This document shows, piece by piece, positions 1 through 9,141 of a DNA stretch of 34,644 bases (position 1 is its first letter; every line of letters begins with the position of its first letter). The translations under genes were made by a program, and so were the position numbers. The stretch is from Ignavibacteriota bacterium (lineage in GTDB: Bacteria > Bacteroidota > Ignavibacteria > Kapaibacteriales > UBA2268): the NCBI GenBank assembly GCA_024636855.1, contig JAGXGG010000061.1:1-34644 (forward strand), in the 5' to 3' direction. The notes beneath the pieces are model-generated. The model had not been told where the DNA came from. It did no database searches and was given only the letters and a program-made list of their open reading frames with translations.

Positions 1-2
1 CG

Positions 3-1283
3 ATTGAATTAGAAAGATCAGAAATGGATAAGACTAGATATGAAAATTTCATTAAAGATTTAAAGGATTTGAAAATATTAGTTTGTGATGATAACGAAAC
101 ATTCAGAACAATAATTGAAACTACCCTTCAATCATTTTCTTTAAATGTAAAAACAGTTGAGTCTGGTTTTGATGCTATCGAAGAATTAATTACAAATAAC
201 GATGATCCTTATGACTTAGTATTGATGGATTGGAATATGCCTGAATTAGATGGTATTGAAACGTCAAAATTGATTAAAAACAACAAATCAATTTCTAAAG
301 TCCCAATTATTATTATGGTTTCAGCTTATTCGAGAGATGATTTGATCGCATCTGCCGAACAAGCAGGAATTGATTCTTTTTTAATTAAACCTATTAATCA
401 CTCTACTTTATTCGATTCTATTATAAGTACAATGGGTTATAGCAGAAGTGTTAGTTCTAATGGAGGTAAATCTAGCCATGAATATGATAAAACAAACTTG
501 TTGCAAGATAAGCGTATATTATTAGTAGAGGATAATGAGATTAATCAATTAGTGGCTACTGATATATTAGAAAGTTATGGTGTTAAAGTTGACATAGCAG
601 ATAATGGCTTAAAAGCAATTGAAAAGATTAAAGAAAATGGTGCCAATTTTTACAACCTAGTACTTATGGATCTGCACATGCCAGTAATGGATGGCTATAA
701 AGCTACAAAAGAATTAAGAAAGGAATATACGGAAGGAGAATTAATAATATTAGCTATGACCGCTGATGCAATGTCCGGTATTTATGAGAAATGTATTGAA
801 GTTGGTATGCAAGATTATATTACAAAACCTATAGACCCTCAGAAATTTGTTTTAACACTAAGTCGATGGTTAAATAATAATGTAAAAAATACTAGATATT
901 TTGAAAAATCACTATCAATAAATAACCGAAGTAATATTCCTAATTTTGAGACACTTAATGCTGAAATCAGTATTAAGAAACTAGGTGGAAATATTACATT
1001 ATATAAAAAACTACTCAGTAAGTTTTATAATTCATATTCTAATTTCGATTTAGAATACATCAAATCGTTAAAACACAAAGAAGATAATGAATACATAAGA
1101 TATTTTCATACTTTAAAAGGAGTTAGTGGTACTATTGGGTCTGATCCTTTATACAGAATTGCTAGAAATATAGAGACCTCTTTGTTAGAAAATATTGAAT
1201 TAAATATTGACTCACAATTAGAATTAATGAAAAACTGTCTACATAAAATTATATCAGAATTACAAGTATTTTTAGAGCATTAG
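3..1283 (+). CDS. Hybrid sensor histidine kinase, C-terminal part (REC-REC-HPt), 5' end outside window
   Basis: The reading frame is open to the window's first bases, and the residues before the first ATG (position 24) resemble the end of a histidine kinase ATPase domain (IELERSE). I therefore read this as the tail of a hybrid kinase and not a gene starting at 24. Numbering from the ATG, receiver 1 covers about 15-135 (acidic pair D22/D23, phospho-acceptor D69 in LVLMDWNMP, lysine in FLIKP). Receiver 2 covers about 160-285 (EDNEINQ, D216 in LVLMDLHMP, lysine in YITKP). A C-terminal HPt domain carries H362 in the FHTLKGVSG motif. The family passes phosphate His-Asp-His-Asp. The same receiver-receiver-HPt order and similar motifs recur in the convergent kinase at 1361-5920, so the two are probably paralogues. 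Its sensory part cannot be seen. Confidence 0.85.
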   Translation: MELERSEMDKTRYENFIKDLKDLKILVCDDNETFRTIIETTLQSFSLNVKTVESGFDAIEELITNNDDPYDLVLMDWNMPELDGIETSKLIKNNKSISKVPIIIMVSAYSRDDLIASAEQAGIDSFLIKPINHSTLFDSIISTMGYSRSVSSNGGKSSHEYDKTNLLQDKRILLVEDNEINQLVATDILESYGVKVDIADNGLKAIEKIKENGANFYNLVLMDLHMPVMDGYKATKELRKEYTEGELIILAMTADAMSGIYEKCIEVGMQDYITKPIDPQKFVLTLSRWLNNNVKNTRYFEKSLSINNRSNIPNFETLNAEISIKKLGGNITLYKKLLSKFYNSYSNFDLEYIKSLKHKEDNEYIRYFHTLKGVSGTIGSDPLYRIARNIETSLLENIELNIDSQLELMKNCLHKIISELQVFLEH

Positions 1284-1360
1284 TTAAGATATTAAAAATT
1301 TTTATTCAAGCATTCGTTATTTCTGAAATGATTGTCCATCAATTAATGGCATCTATTATT

Positions 1361-4300
1361 CTATATTAATTTTTTTAATTCCAACAATGCTTTATCAAAC
1401 TCATATTCAGTAATATGTTTATGTATAAGCTTAAACTCTTTTTCATATTTAAGATGTTCTGAAGATTTAAGTATATCCTTTATTACTTTTATGGAGTTAT
1501 AATCATTAGCCTTTAAAAGACTTTCTAGTTCATTCTTCTTCTCCAAGATTGATCCGGAAATATTAGTCGATAAGTTGCTCTCACTTAACGTATTTATATA
1601 TTCAGAAGTTGACTTAAGTACTTTATCTAATTCCAGTTTTAGATCTTTCATGTTTTCTTGGTCTGGTATGAAACCTTCATTCAATAAATTATTATATTTA
1701 TCAGCTAGCTCATATAGTTTCTTAGCTCCTATATTACCAGAAACAGCTTTTAGTGTATGTATTTGTCTGATAGTATGAGTTATATCTATATCGGAGTGTG
1801 ATAAGAAATCTTCGAAGAAATCATGATAAATCTGATTAAATTTTCTTAGTAATTGAATATATAATTTTTCATTACCTCCTACTATGTTAAGTCCAAATTC
1901 TAAATCAATTCCATCTATTTCATTATTGATATCTAATTTATTATTCTTTTTATTATCTAAGTTTATTTCTTTATTCAATCCTGATGACAACCAATTTGAT
2001 AAAACGTCAAATAACTTGCTGGGGTTAATTGGTTTTGCTAAAAAGTCATCCATACCCACTTTAAGACATTCTTCTTTAACACCTGACATTGCATCTGCTG
2101 TCATGGCAATGATAGGGAGCTCCGTTGAATTATAAAGCTTCCTAATTTCTTTAGTAGCTTCATAACCATCTTTCACGGGCATATGCAGATCCATAAGAAC
2201 AATATCATAACTTTTTATCCTTAACATTTGGATTGCCTCTTCTCCGTTGTTTGCTATTTCTACCAACATACCAGTATTAGATAATAATTCATTAGCTACT
2301 AACTGATTAATTTCATTGTCCTCTGCTAATAGAACCTTTTTGCCTACAAATCTATCAAAGATAGTATCGTCATTTACTTGATTTTTAAAATCTAATATTT
2401 TTCCATTTTTTTCTGGTTTAAATAGTTTAATTATTGTATCAAACAAAACGGAAGACTTAATTGGTTTCAATAAAAATGCATCAAGTTTTAATTCAGTCGC
2501 CTTTTCTAAAAAATCTTCCTTTTTATGAGCTGTTAGCATAATGATGGTTGGGATTTTAGTCAAATTTAATTCATTTATTTCTGTTGCAGTATCTATACCA
2601 TCCATCCCTGGCATTTCCCAATCCAATATTACAAGGTCGTATGGTTTTATTTTTGCATTTTTAATTTCTTCAATCGCATCAAAACCATTATCTACTGTGG
2701 TTACTTCAAATGTAAATGAGGTAAGAATTTCTCGTAGAACAGATCTTAAAGACTTATTATCATCACATACGAGCACTTTCATACCTATCATACCATTTTG
2801 AGGTATTTGCTTCTTATTACTTTCTACATTACTTACCTTACACTTAAATGTAAAGAAAAATTTCGAACCTTTCCCGTATTTAGATTCTACACCAATTTTT
2901 CCTCCTAATAGCTGAACCAAGTTTTTAGAAATTGCTAAACCTAATCCTGAACCACCATACTTTCTTGTAGTAGAGTTATCTGCTTGAGAGAAAGACTTGA
3001 ATAATTTTTTAATCTGTTCTTCCTTCATTCCAATACCTGTATCTGTAACAATTACTTTCAACTCTAAATTGTCAGATTTTGTATCAACTTTTTCAATTTC
3101 AACTAGAATTTCACCATTTTCAGTAAATTTCAAGGCATTAGAACAAAGATTTAAAAGTATCTGCTTTATACGTAAAGGGTCACTAATAATATGCCTAGGT
3201 ACATCTTGGTTTACCGAAAAGATTACTTCTAATCCTTTTTCATCTGCTTTATGCGTAATAATATCAGAAACAGATTCTAAAATATCTTCCAATTCAAACT
3301 CAATCTTCTCCAGTTCTAATTTTCCTGCTTCTACTTTCGAAAAATCTAATATGTCATTTAATATTCCAAGTAGTGATGCAGATGATTTTTGAATTTTATT
3401 CAAATAGTCTTTCTGCTTATTATCCAAATCAGTTTTAAGAGTTAAATAAGTTAAGCCCATAATAGCATTCATGGGTGTCCGAATCTCATGGCTCATGTTA
3501 GCTAAGAACTCAGATTTAGACTTATTAGCTGCTTCAGCTTCCTCTTTCGCTTCTACTAATTGCAATTCAGACTCTTTAATATTAGTATTATCAAGGTGAA
3601 TGCCGTATATTCTTAATAAATTACCCTTTTCATCTTTCTCATTATTTGTAATAGATTTTAAGTGCTTAATTGAACCACTGGGAGTGACTATTCTAATTTC
3701 AGATTCAAAATGAGCAATATTTCCACTTATAATTTTTTCCATATTACTCTTTAAGAGCTCTTTATCATCTGGATGTATTTTTTCCTCAAATCTACTAAAT
3801 GAAGTTTCAAAAGAATCATCCGCATTCTCTTGTATTTCAAATAACTCAAAAATTGTTTTACTCCTTGTAATTTTATTATTCTTTACATCCCAATCCCAAA
3901 CCCCTATTTGGGTGCTATTGAGTATCAATTCATATTTTTCTATTAGTTCTTTCCTTTCTTCAGTTTGCTGTATTTCTTTCGTTACATCCCAGTTTAATCC
4001 GACCATTCTAGTTGCTATACCATCTTCATTTCTATAAGCTCGCGAAATGGCACGTATATATATTATATCTCCCTTGTTTTTAATTATTCTGTAAGTGCTG
4101 TCAAATTCTTTATTAGGTGTGTTTATAACAAAATCAATTTCACTATTGACTCTTTCTAAATCCTCTGGGTGTACAACTGATTGAAAGTAATACATATTGC
4201 TGAATTTATTATTAACTTCAAATCCATGAATCCCAAACATTGTATCATTCCAATTCATAATATCGGGCTTTATATCCCAATCCCAAATACCAACCTCAAT

Positions 4301-5920
4301 TGAATTAAGAATGAAGTCGTATCTTTCTGTTAGTTCTTTCCTTTCCTCTTTATGCTGTATTTCTTTCGTTACATCCCTGTTTAATCCAACCATTCTAGTT
4401 GCTATACCATCTTCATTTCTATAAGCTCGCGAAATAGCATGAATGTACCTTATTTCTTTATCTTTAATTATTCTAAAAGTACTCTCAAATTCTTTATTAG
4501 GTGTATTTATAGAAAGATCAACTTCACTTTTGACTCTTTCTAAATCCTCTTGGTGCAAGACTGATTGAAAGTAATACATATTACTGAATTTATCATTAAC
4601 TTCAAATCCATAAATCCCGTACATTGTATCACTCCATTTCATAATATCGGGCTTTATATCCCAATCCCAAACACCTATTTTTAATGAGCTAAGTATAAAA
4701 TTATACTTTTCTGCTTGTTCTTTACTTTCCTCTTTTTGCTGTATTTCTCTCGTTATATCCCAATTTAGACCAATCATTCTTCTTGCGACCCCATGTTCAT
4801 CTCTATAGGATTTAGAAATTGAACGGATGTACTTTAAAGTACCATCATTTATAATAATTCTGAAAGTACTCTCATACTCTTTATCTGGTGACTTTATTAC
4901 ATTTGATAATTTATCTTTCATTGATTCTATATCATCTGGATGCAAGAGTTCTGCCATCTTTTCAAAGCTGCTAACTTTATTATTAATATTAAAGCCCAAA
5001 ATCTCATTCATTTTATCATTCAATATCAATTTGTCTGAATTGATATCCCAATCCCATACACCCATATTTAATGAATCAAGAATAAACTTATAATCTTTTT
5101 CTATTTTATCTTTTTGACTATTGAGTGCTTCTTCTTCGGTTACATCCCAATTTAAACCAATCATTTTGACTAATTTACCTTCTTCATCTCTATAAGCCTT
5201 TGCAACTGCTTTTATTTTCTTTATTGTACCATCTTTTAACACAACTCTGAAACTGTTGTTGAATTCTTCGATTGAGTTATTTAAAACATAATTCAAATCA
5301 TCTGTCATTGCTTCTATATCATCGGGGTGCAATCTATCTTTATAATCATCATATTTACTGACTACGCCAACTTCCTCGAAACCATATATTTCATACATAT
5401 TATTGTTCCAAGTTAGTTTATCATCTTCAATAACCCATTCCCATAAACCAATCTTGCTGAAATCCAATAACTGATTAAATTCTTGACTAATCCCGTCCTT
5501 TTCTTCTCTTGCTTTATAAAGCTCAGTTTTATCCTTTAGTCCCCATATCTCACCGATAGGAGTTATCTTGTCCTTGAAAGCAATTTTCCTGATTTGTCCA
5601 GACTTTGTGACTACATCTACTATTACTTCAGATTCAAAATTATTTCCTCTGTTCCCAAGGTATGTATTTTTGACCGTCTCAGCATCTTTCTTATATAAAA
5701 TTTTGAACCACTCGTCTATGTCTTTTATCTCATCATTGGTGTAACCAATCATTTCTTCAACAGCTTTGTTGAAATAAATTCCATCTTTATGATTTAGCAC
5801 TGTACCATAGGGTAAATCATCAATTAAAGATATGAATTGATTAATCCTTAGAGATATATCTTCATTGTTTTCTGAATCATTCTGATTGAGTTTGGATTTA
5901 TCTGGTTTATTTTTTGACAT
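1361..5920 (-). CDS. Multi-PAS hybrid sensor histidine kinase (6xPAS-HisKA-HATPase-REC-REC-HPt)
   Basis: A 1519-residue soluble hybrid kinase; I see no signal peptide or membrane helix, so it should sense a cytoplasmic signal. Six PAS units lie one after another in about residues 25-770. Five carry the hallmark G-x-W-x-W-D/V near their start, and most have HPDD or a related motif in the middle and end in G-L-N-W-D-V-T. The kinase core follows: H-box NMSHEIRTPM with phospho-acceptor H811, then an ATPase domain with N-box, DTGIGM and GGSGLGLAIS. Receiver 1 has CDDN and LDWEMPGMDG, receiver 2 has EDNEINQ and LMDLHMPVKDG, and the HPt domain has H1388 in IHTLKAVSG. All phosphorelay residues look intact. 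PAS units 3-5 are unusually alike at DNA level, which points to recent internal duplication. The gene converges on the partial kinase at 3-1283 with 77 bp between stops. Confidence 0.95.
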   Translation of the reverse strand: MSKNKPDKSKLNQNDSENNEDISLRINQFISLIDDLPYGTVLNHKDGIYFNKAVEEMIGYTNDEIKDIDEWFKILYKKDAETVKNTYLGNRGNNFESEVIVDVVTKSGQIRKIAFKDKITPIGEIWGLKDKTELYKAREEKDGISQEFNQLLDFSKIGLWEWVIEDDKLTWNNNMYEIYGFEEVGVVSKYDDYKDRLHPDDIEAMTDDLNYVLNNSIEEFNNSFRVVLKDGTIKKIKAVAKAYRDEEGKLVKMIGLNWDVTEEEALNSQKDKIEKDYKFILDSLNMGVWDWDINSDKLILNDKMNEILGFNINNKVSSFEKMAELLHPDDIESMKDKLSNVIKSPDKEYESTFRIIINDGTLKYIRSISKSYRDEHGVARRMIGLNWDITREIQQKEESKEQAEKYNFILSSLKIGVWDWDIKPDIMKWSDTMYGIYGFEVNDKFSNMYYFQSVLHQEDLERVKSEVDLSINTPNKEFESTFRIIKDKEIRYIHAISRAYRNEDGIATRMVGLNRDVTKEIQHKEERKELTERYDFILNSIEVGIWDWDIKPDIMNWNDTMFGIHGFEVNNKFSNMYYFQSVVHPEDLERVNSEIDFVINTPNKEFDSTYRIIKNKGDIIYIRAISRAYRNEDGIATRMVGLNWDVTKEIQQTEERKELIEKYELILNSTQIGVWDWDVKNNKITRSKTIFELFEIQENADDSFETSFSRFEEKIHPDDKELLKSNMEKIISGNIAHFESEIRIVTPSGSIKHLKSITNNEKDEKGNLLRIYGIHLDNTNIKESELQLVEAKEEAEAANKSKSEFLANMSHEIRTPMNAIMGLTYLTLKTDLDNKQKDYLNKIQKSSASLLGILNDILDFSKVEAGKLELEKIEFELEDILESVSDIITHKADEKGLEVIFSVNQDVPRHIISDPLRIKQILLNLCSNALKFTENGEILVEIEKVDTKSDNLELKVIVTDTGIGMKEEQIKKLFKSFSQADNSTTRKYGGSGLGLAISKNLVQLLGGKIGVESKYGKGSKFFFTFKCKVSNVESNKKQIPQNGMIGMKVLVCDDNKSLRSVLREILTSFTFEVTTVDNGFDAIEEIKNAKIKPYDLVILDWEMPGMDGIDTATEINELNLTKIPTIIMLTAHKKEDFLEKATELKLDAFLLKPIKSSVLFDTIIKLFKPEKNGKILDFKNQVNDDTIFDRFVGKKVLLAEDNEINQLVANELLSNTGMLVEIANNGEEAIQMLRIKSYDIVLMDLHMPVKDGYEATKEIRKLYNSTELPIIAMTADAMSGVKEECLKVGMDDFLAKPINPSKLFDVLSNWLSSGLNKEINLDNKKNNKLDINNEIDGIDLEFGLNIVGGNEKLYIQLLRKFNQIYHDFFEDFLSHSDIDITHTIRQIHTLKAVSGNIGAKKLYELADKYNNLLNEGFIPDQENMKDLKLELDKVLKSTSEYINTLSESNLSTNISGSILEKKNELESLLKANDYNSIKVIKDILKSSEHLKYEKEFKLIHKHITEYEFDKALLELKKLI
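3944..4713 (-). repeat. Intragenic tandem duplication of a PAS-coding unit
   Basis: Two consecutive units of about 387 and 383 bp (3944-4330 and 4331-4713) are strongly alike. The segment from the coiled linker through the G-L-N-W/R-D-V-T end is nearly identical over long runs. A third, more diverged unit continues to about 5100. They encode PAS domains 5, 4 and 3 of the kinase. The near-identity at DNA level suggests recent unequal recombination or gene conversion. Confidence 0.8.
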
Positions 5921-6268
5921 TACTATACCGCATTATTTTTTGTTATTAAGGATAGATTATTAATTGAGAGTAGTAACTGTCACTTTACTTATTTCAATTT
6001 TACTTTAAGTATTTAAATCTTTATTAACTATAACTACAAGTCAAACTAATAATAAAATAATTAAATCATAAAAATTGATTTTAACATAACTAGCATCCAT
6101 AAATAACTTACATAAAGCTTCACACTTTTCCAAATAATTGCTGTTTTCAGAGAATATTTATAATGTAGTAGACGTTCCAATTTGAAAATTACAATGTTTG
6201 GAAATAACTTCTTTTTTTGCTAGCTTCTAATTGATATATAATATTAATTATATTATTATAGGTAAATA
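5921..6268. other. Divergent intergenic region, no gene seen
   Basis: This AT-rich gap of 348 bp separates the minus-strand multi-PAS kinase from the plus-strand signalling genes, so it must hold promoters in both directions. I could not find a convincing Bacteroidota-type promoter, operator palindrome, small RNA or small ORF in it. Confidence 0.5.
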
Positions 6269-7669
6269 ATGGAAAATAAAACCAGCATATTAATAGTCGA
6301 TGATGTTTCATCTAATATTGATGTACTAGCCAATATATTAATGGAATATAAGGTACTAGTTGCAAAAAATGGTATTAGAGCAATTGAAATAGCTAAAGAA
6401 CAAAAACCAGATCTAATATTACTTGATATAATGATGCCAGAAATGGATGGTTTTGAGGTATGTAGGTTGTTGAAGTTAGATGATTCCACTGCTGATATAC
6501 CTGTTATATTTATTACTGCAAAAGATCAGGTACAAGATGAAGTAAAAGGGTTAGAATTGGGTGCAGTTGATTTCATTCATAAACCAATATCACCTCCAAT
6601 AGTGCAAGCAAGAATTGAGACCCAAATTAAGCTAATAGAGATTCAAAAGAATTTAATTAAAAAAAATAAAAAAATAAAAAAAGCTCTACATGAGTTAAGA
6701 GAAACTCAAAGCAGACTTATACAAAACGAGAAACTTGTTGCATTAGGAGAGATAGTAGCTGGAGTAGCTCATGAAATAAATACACCATTGGGAGCAATTA
6801 AGTCAACTAATGAGAGCCAAAAAATTAGTTTGAATTACTTTCTTGAAAATTTATTGAATTTAGTAACCTTGTTGAATAAAGAACAATTGCATGCCTTCAT
6901 GAAAATTGCAAATAGCATTGATTCTGGTTCATCAAACCTAACAACAAAAGAAGAAAGAGAGAAAAGAAGAATATTAGAAGATGATTTGAAATTAAATCAT
7001 AGTACAGTGTATATTCCTTATATAGGTGAACTAATTGGTATTGGTATATACAGCTATAACAATGATCTTAAAATTCTTAAAGATAGTGAAGATTTAAAAG
7101 ATCTAATTAATTTACTAAGTGAATTATCAGTAATATATAAATCACAGATGATTATGAATATAGCAACTAAAAAAGTTCATCATATAGTTAAATCACTTCA
7201 GAATTATTCTAGGAACAATCAATTTGGAACTAAAACATCAACTAATTTATCAATCGGGATAGACACAGTTCTGGCTATTTATCAATACAAACTAAAAAAC
7301 TCAATTGAGGTAATTAAATATTATATTGATGATGATTTGGTCAATATATATGAAGATGAACTCAGCCAAGTATGGACTAACCTAATTACTAATTCATTAC
7401 AAGCAATGGATGGTAAAGGAATTCTCGAGATTACTATTAAGAAGATCCCTCTCTTTGTTAAGGTTTCAATCAGAGATACCGGTAAAGGAATACCAGATGA
7501 GTTCAAAGACAGAATATTTGACCCCTTTTTTACAACAAAACCAAAAGATGAAGGAACAGGTATAGGTCTAGATATTGTCAAAAGAATCATAGAGAAGCAC
7601 AAAGGATCCATAAATTTTGAATCAGAAGTTGGAAAAGGTACTTGTTTTAACATTTTAATTCCGAGATAA
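6269..7669 (+). CDS. Receiver-histidine kinase (REC-coiled coil-HisKA-HATPase)
   Basis: A 466-residue cytoplasmic kinase. An N-terminal receiver (about 5-125) has the acidic pair in LIVDDVSSN, phospho-acceptor D53 in LLDIMMPEMDG and lysine in FIHKPIS. A lysine-rich coiled linker (about 126-150) leads to the kinase core. The H-box has H168 in GVAHEINTPLG, and the ATPase domain at the C-terminus shows an N-box (NLITNSLQAM), DTGKGIP, an F-box (DPFFTTKP) and GTGIGLDI. This layout and the short H-box class (AHEINTPL) are typical of kinases that take phosphate at the receiver and signal to separate response regulators. The next gene starts 3 bp after the stop, so it is probably the first gene of an operon with the regulators at 7673 and perhaps 9135. 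The ATG is preceded by a weak AGG only. Confidence 0.93.
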   Translation: MENKTSILIVDDVSSNIDVLANILMEYKVLVAKNGIRAIEIAKEQKPDLILLDIMMPEMDGFEVCRLLKLDDSTADIPVIFITAKDQVQDEVKGLELGAVDFIHKPISPPIVQARIETQIKLIEIQKNLIKKNKKIKKALHELRETQSRLIQNEKLVALGEIVAGVAHEINTPLGAIKSTNESQKISLNYFLENLLNLVTLLNKEQLHAFMKIANSIDSGSSNLTTKEEREKRRILEDDLKLNHSTVYIPYIGELIGIGIYSYNNDLKILKDSEDLKDLINLLSELSVIYKSQMIMNIATKKVHHIVKSLQNYSRNNQFGTKTSTNLSIGIDTVLAIYQYKLKNSIEVIKYYIDDDLVNIYEDELSQVWTNLITNSLQAMDGKGILEITIKKIPLFVKVSIRDTGKGIPDEFKDRIFDPFFTTKPKDEGTGIGLDIVKRIIEKHKGSINFESEVGKGTCFNILIPR

Positions 7670-7672
7670 CTA

Positions 7673-8932
7673 ATGAAAAAATCAATTATACTATGTGTAG
7701 ATGATGAGAGAATTCTACTAGAGAGCCTTAGGAATGAAATAAAATTTATCTTTAGAGGAATGCTTACAGTCGAACTAGCTGAATCTGGAGAAGAAGCCAT
7801 AGAATTGTTAAATCAGTTTAAAAAAGAAAAAATTGATGTACCAATTATAATTTCAGATTATATAATGCCTGAAATGACAGGGGACAAATTTCTAATTGAA
7901 TCCAAAAAGATAATGCCGAATTCAAAAAGAATTATGTTAACTGGTCAAGCTTCGAATGAAGGAGTAGGAAATGCAATGATTAATGCAGGTTTATATAGAT
8001 TTCTAACCAAACCATGGGATAAAGATGATCTGGAGTTAACACTAACCGAAGCATTCAAAAGCTTTTATAAAGAAAAATCAATCCTAGTTCAAGAATCAAA
8101 ATTTGAGGAGTTAATTCGTATATTAAGTTTGAGACTTGAAGAAAAGACTGATGAATTGAATAATACAAACAAAAAGCTTAAATCAGTTTTGAATGATACC
8201 CTAAAAGGTCTTTTATTAATATTAATCAATTTTATATCTAATTCGGATACTAGAATTGCGGAAAGAATAAAAAGAATAAATGAACTCGGATCTCAAGTGT
8301 GTAAGATTCTTTTTCCAGAGTTAAAATGGCAATTTGAAATATCAAACATTTTGTCACACATTAATATTATTAACAATAATAAGGAATTAGTTGAGAGGTT
8401 TTTAAGTGGTGAAGATATTACACAAATAGAAATTAATTCTATAAGAAATCAAATGGCTTCATCATCAGAACTTTTGGTTAAGCTAGAGTTTTTAGATGAC
8501 ATTACTGATGGAATTAGAAATATGTTCTTTTCTTTTAAATTAATAGATTCAGTTTCTAAATCTGAAACAAGTAATAAATTAAGTAAATTATTAAAGATAA
8601 TAAATGAATATGATGATATTATTTCTAGGGGTTTATCAAAACAACAAGCTTTTGATGAATTAGAAGAAATGTATAATTTACAAGAAGAAGATATAATAGA
8701 TTTAATTAAAAGTCTCGAATTAAAAAAACATATTTCTAAAGACAATTATAAAACAATTGATGTGAATGAATTGAAAGTCGGTATGACACTTTTCGCTGAT
8801 ATTATAGACACTTCGAATGTAGTTGTAATTGAAAAGAATGAGATAATTGATGTTCAAACAATAACTTATATATCTAAACTATCAAATAAAGATAAAATAA
8901 TAGAACCTATATTCATTCAAGTAAATGAATAA
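7673..8932 (+). CDS. Response regulator with degenerate HD-type (RpfG-like) output domain
   Basis: A 419-residue protein. The receiver (about 3-125) is intact: CVDDE, phospho-acceptor D62 in IISDYIMPEMTG, and the KPWD motif common in RpfG/HD-type regulators. A coiled linker follows (about 135-170). Residues about 175-300 keep the helical pattern of an HD domain, but where HD-GYP proteins have a metal-binding His-Asp in LLHDIG this one has S-H229-I230-N, and I see no GYP motif. The C-terminal 55 residues (VNELKVGMTLFADIID) match the beta-rich tail often found after such domains. I infer a catalytically dead relative of cyclic-di-GMP phosphodiesterases that acts by binding. It starts 3 bp after the kinase gene and has the cyclase regulator downstream. 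Confidence 0.85.
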   Translation: MKKSIILCVDDERILLESLRNEIKFIFRGMLTVELAESGEEAIELLNQFKKEKIDVPIIISDYIMPEMTGDKFLIESKKIMPNSKRIMLTGQASNEGVGNAMINAGLYRFLTKPWDKDDLELTLTEAFKSFYKEKSILVQESKFEELIRILSLRLEEKTDELNNTNKKLKSVLNDTLKGLLLILINFISNSDTRIAERIKRINELGSQVCKILFPELKWQFEISNILSHINIINNNKELVERFLSGEDITQIEINSIRNQMASSSELLVKLEFLDDITDGIRNMFFSFKLIDSVSKSETSNKLSKLLKIINEYDDIISRGLSKQQAFDELEEMYNLQEEDIIDLIKSLELKKHISKDNYKTIDVNELKVGMTLFADIIDTSNVVVIEKNEIIDVQTITYISKLSNKDKIIEPIFIQVNE

Positions 8933-8934
8933 AT

Positions 8935-9141
8935 TTACGAAATGTGCTCTGGTACCATTATGAATTCTATAAATTGTTTATGCTTTTCGTTGAATTCTTC
9001 TTGGTATAGTTTGAGCATCTCTTGGTTTTCATGGTTTTTCTCAATCTCACTTAATACCGCATTATTTATAACCTTATTTAATAAAACAATTGAGCTTAAT
9101 ATGTTCCAAATAAAATTATACCCCCTAAATAAAAATGTCTG
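8935..9141 (-). pseudogene. Probable gene remnant or tiny ORF, antisense, unknown
   Basis: Between two plus-strand regulator genes the minus strand holds an open frame of 68 codons that reads like real protein: a hydrophobic stretch (NFIWNILSSIVLLNKV) followed by a charged helix rich in Glu, Lys and Gln (EIEKNHENQEML...EEFNEKHKQFIEFIM). It ends at TAA 2 bp past the stop of the preceding plus-strand gene. There is no ATG, GTG or TTG until an internal Met that would leave only 28 residues, so I read it as a decayed gene end. I do not recognise the family. Confidence 0.35.

Noticed and set aside
24-1283. A complete double-receiver response regulator starting at ATG 24
   Set aside because: The frame is open to the window edge and the residues before the ATG look like the end of a kinase ATPase domain, so a larger gene cut by the window is more likely.
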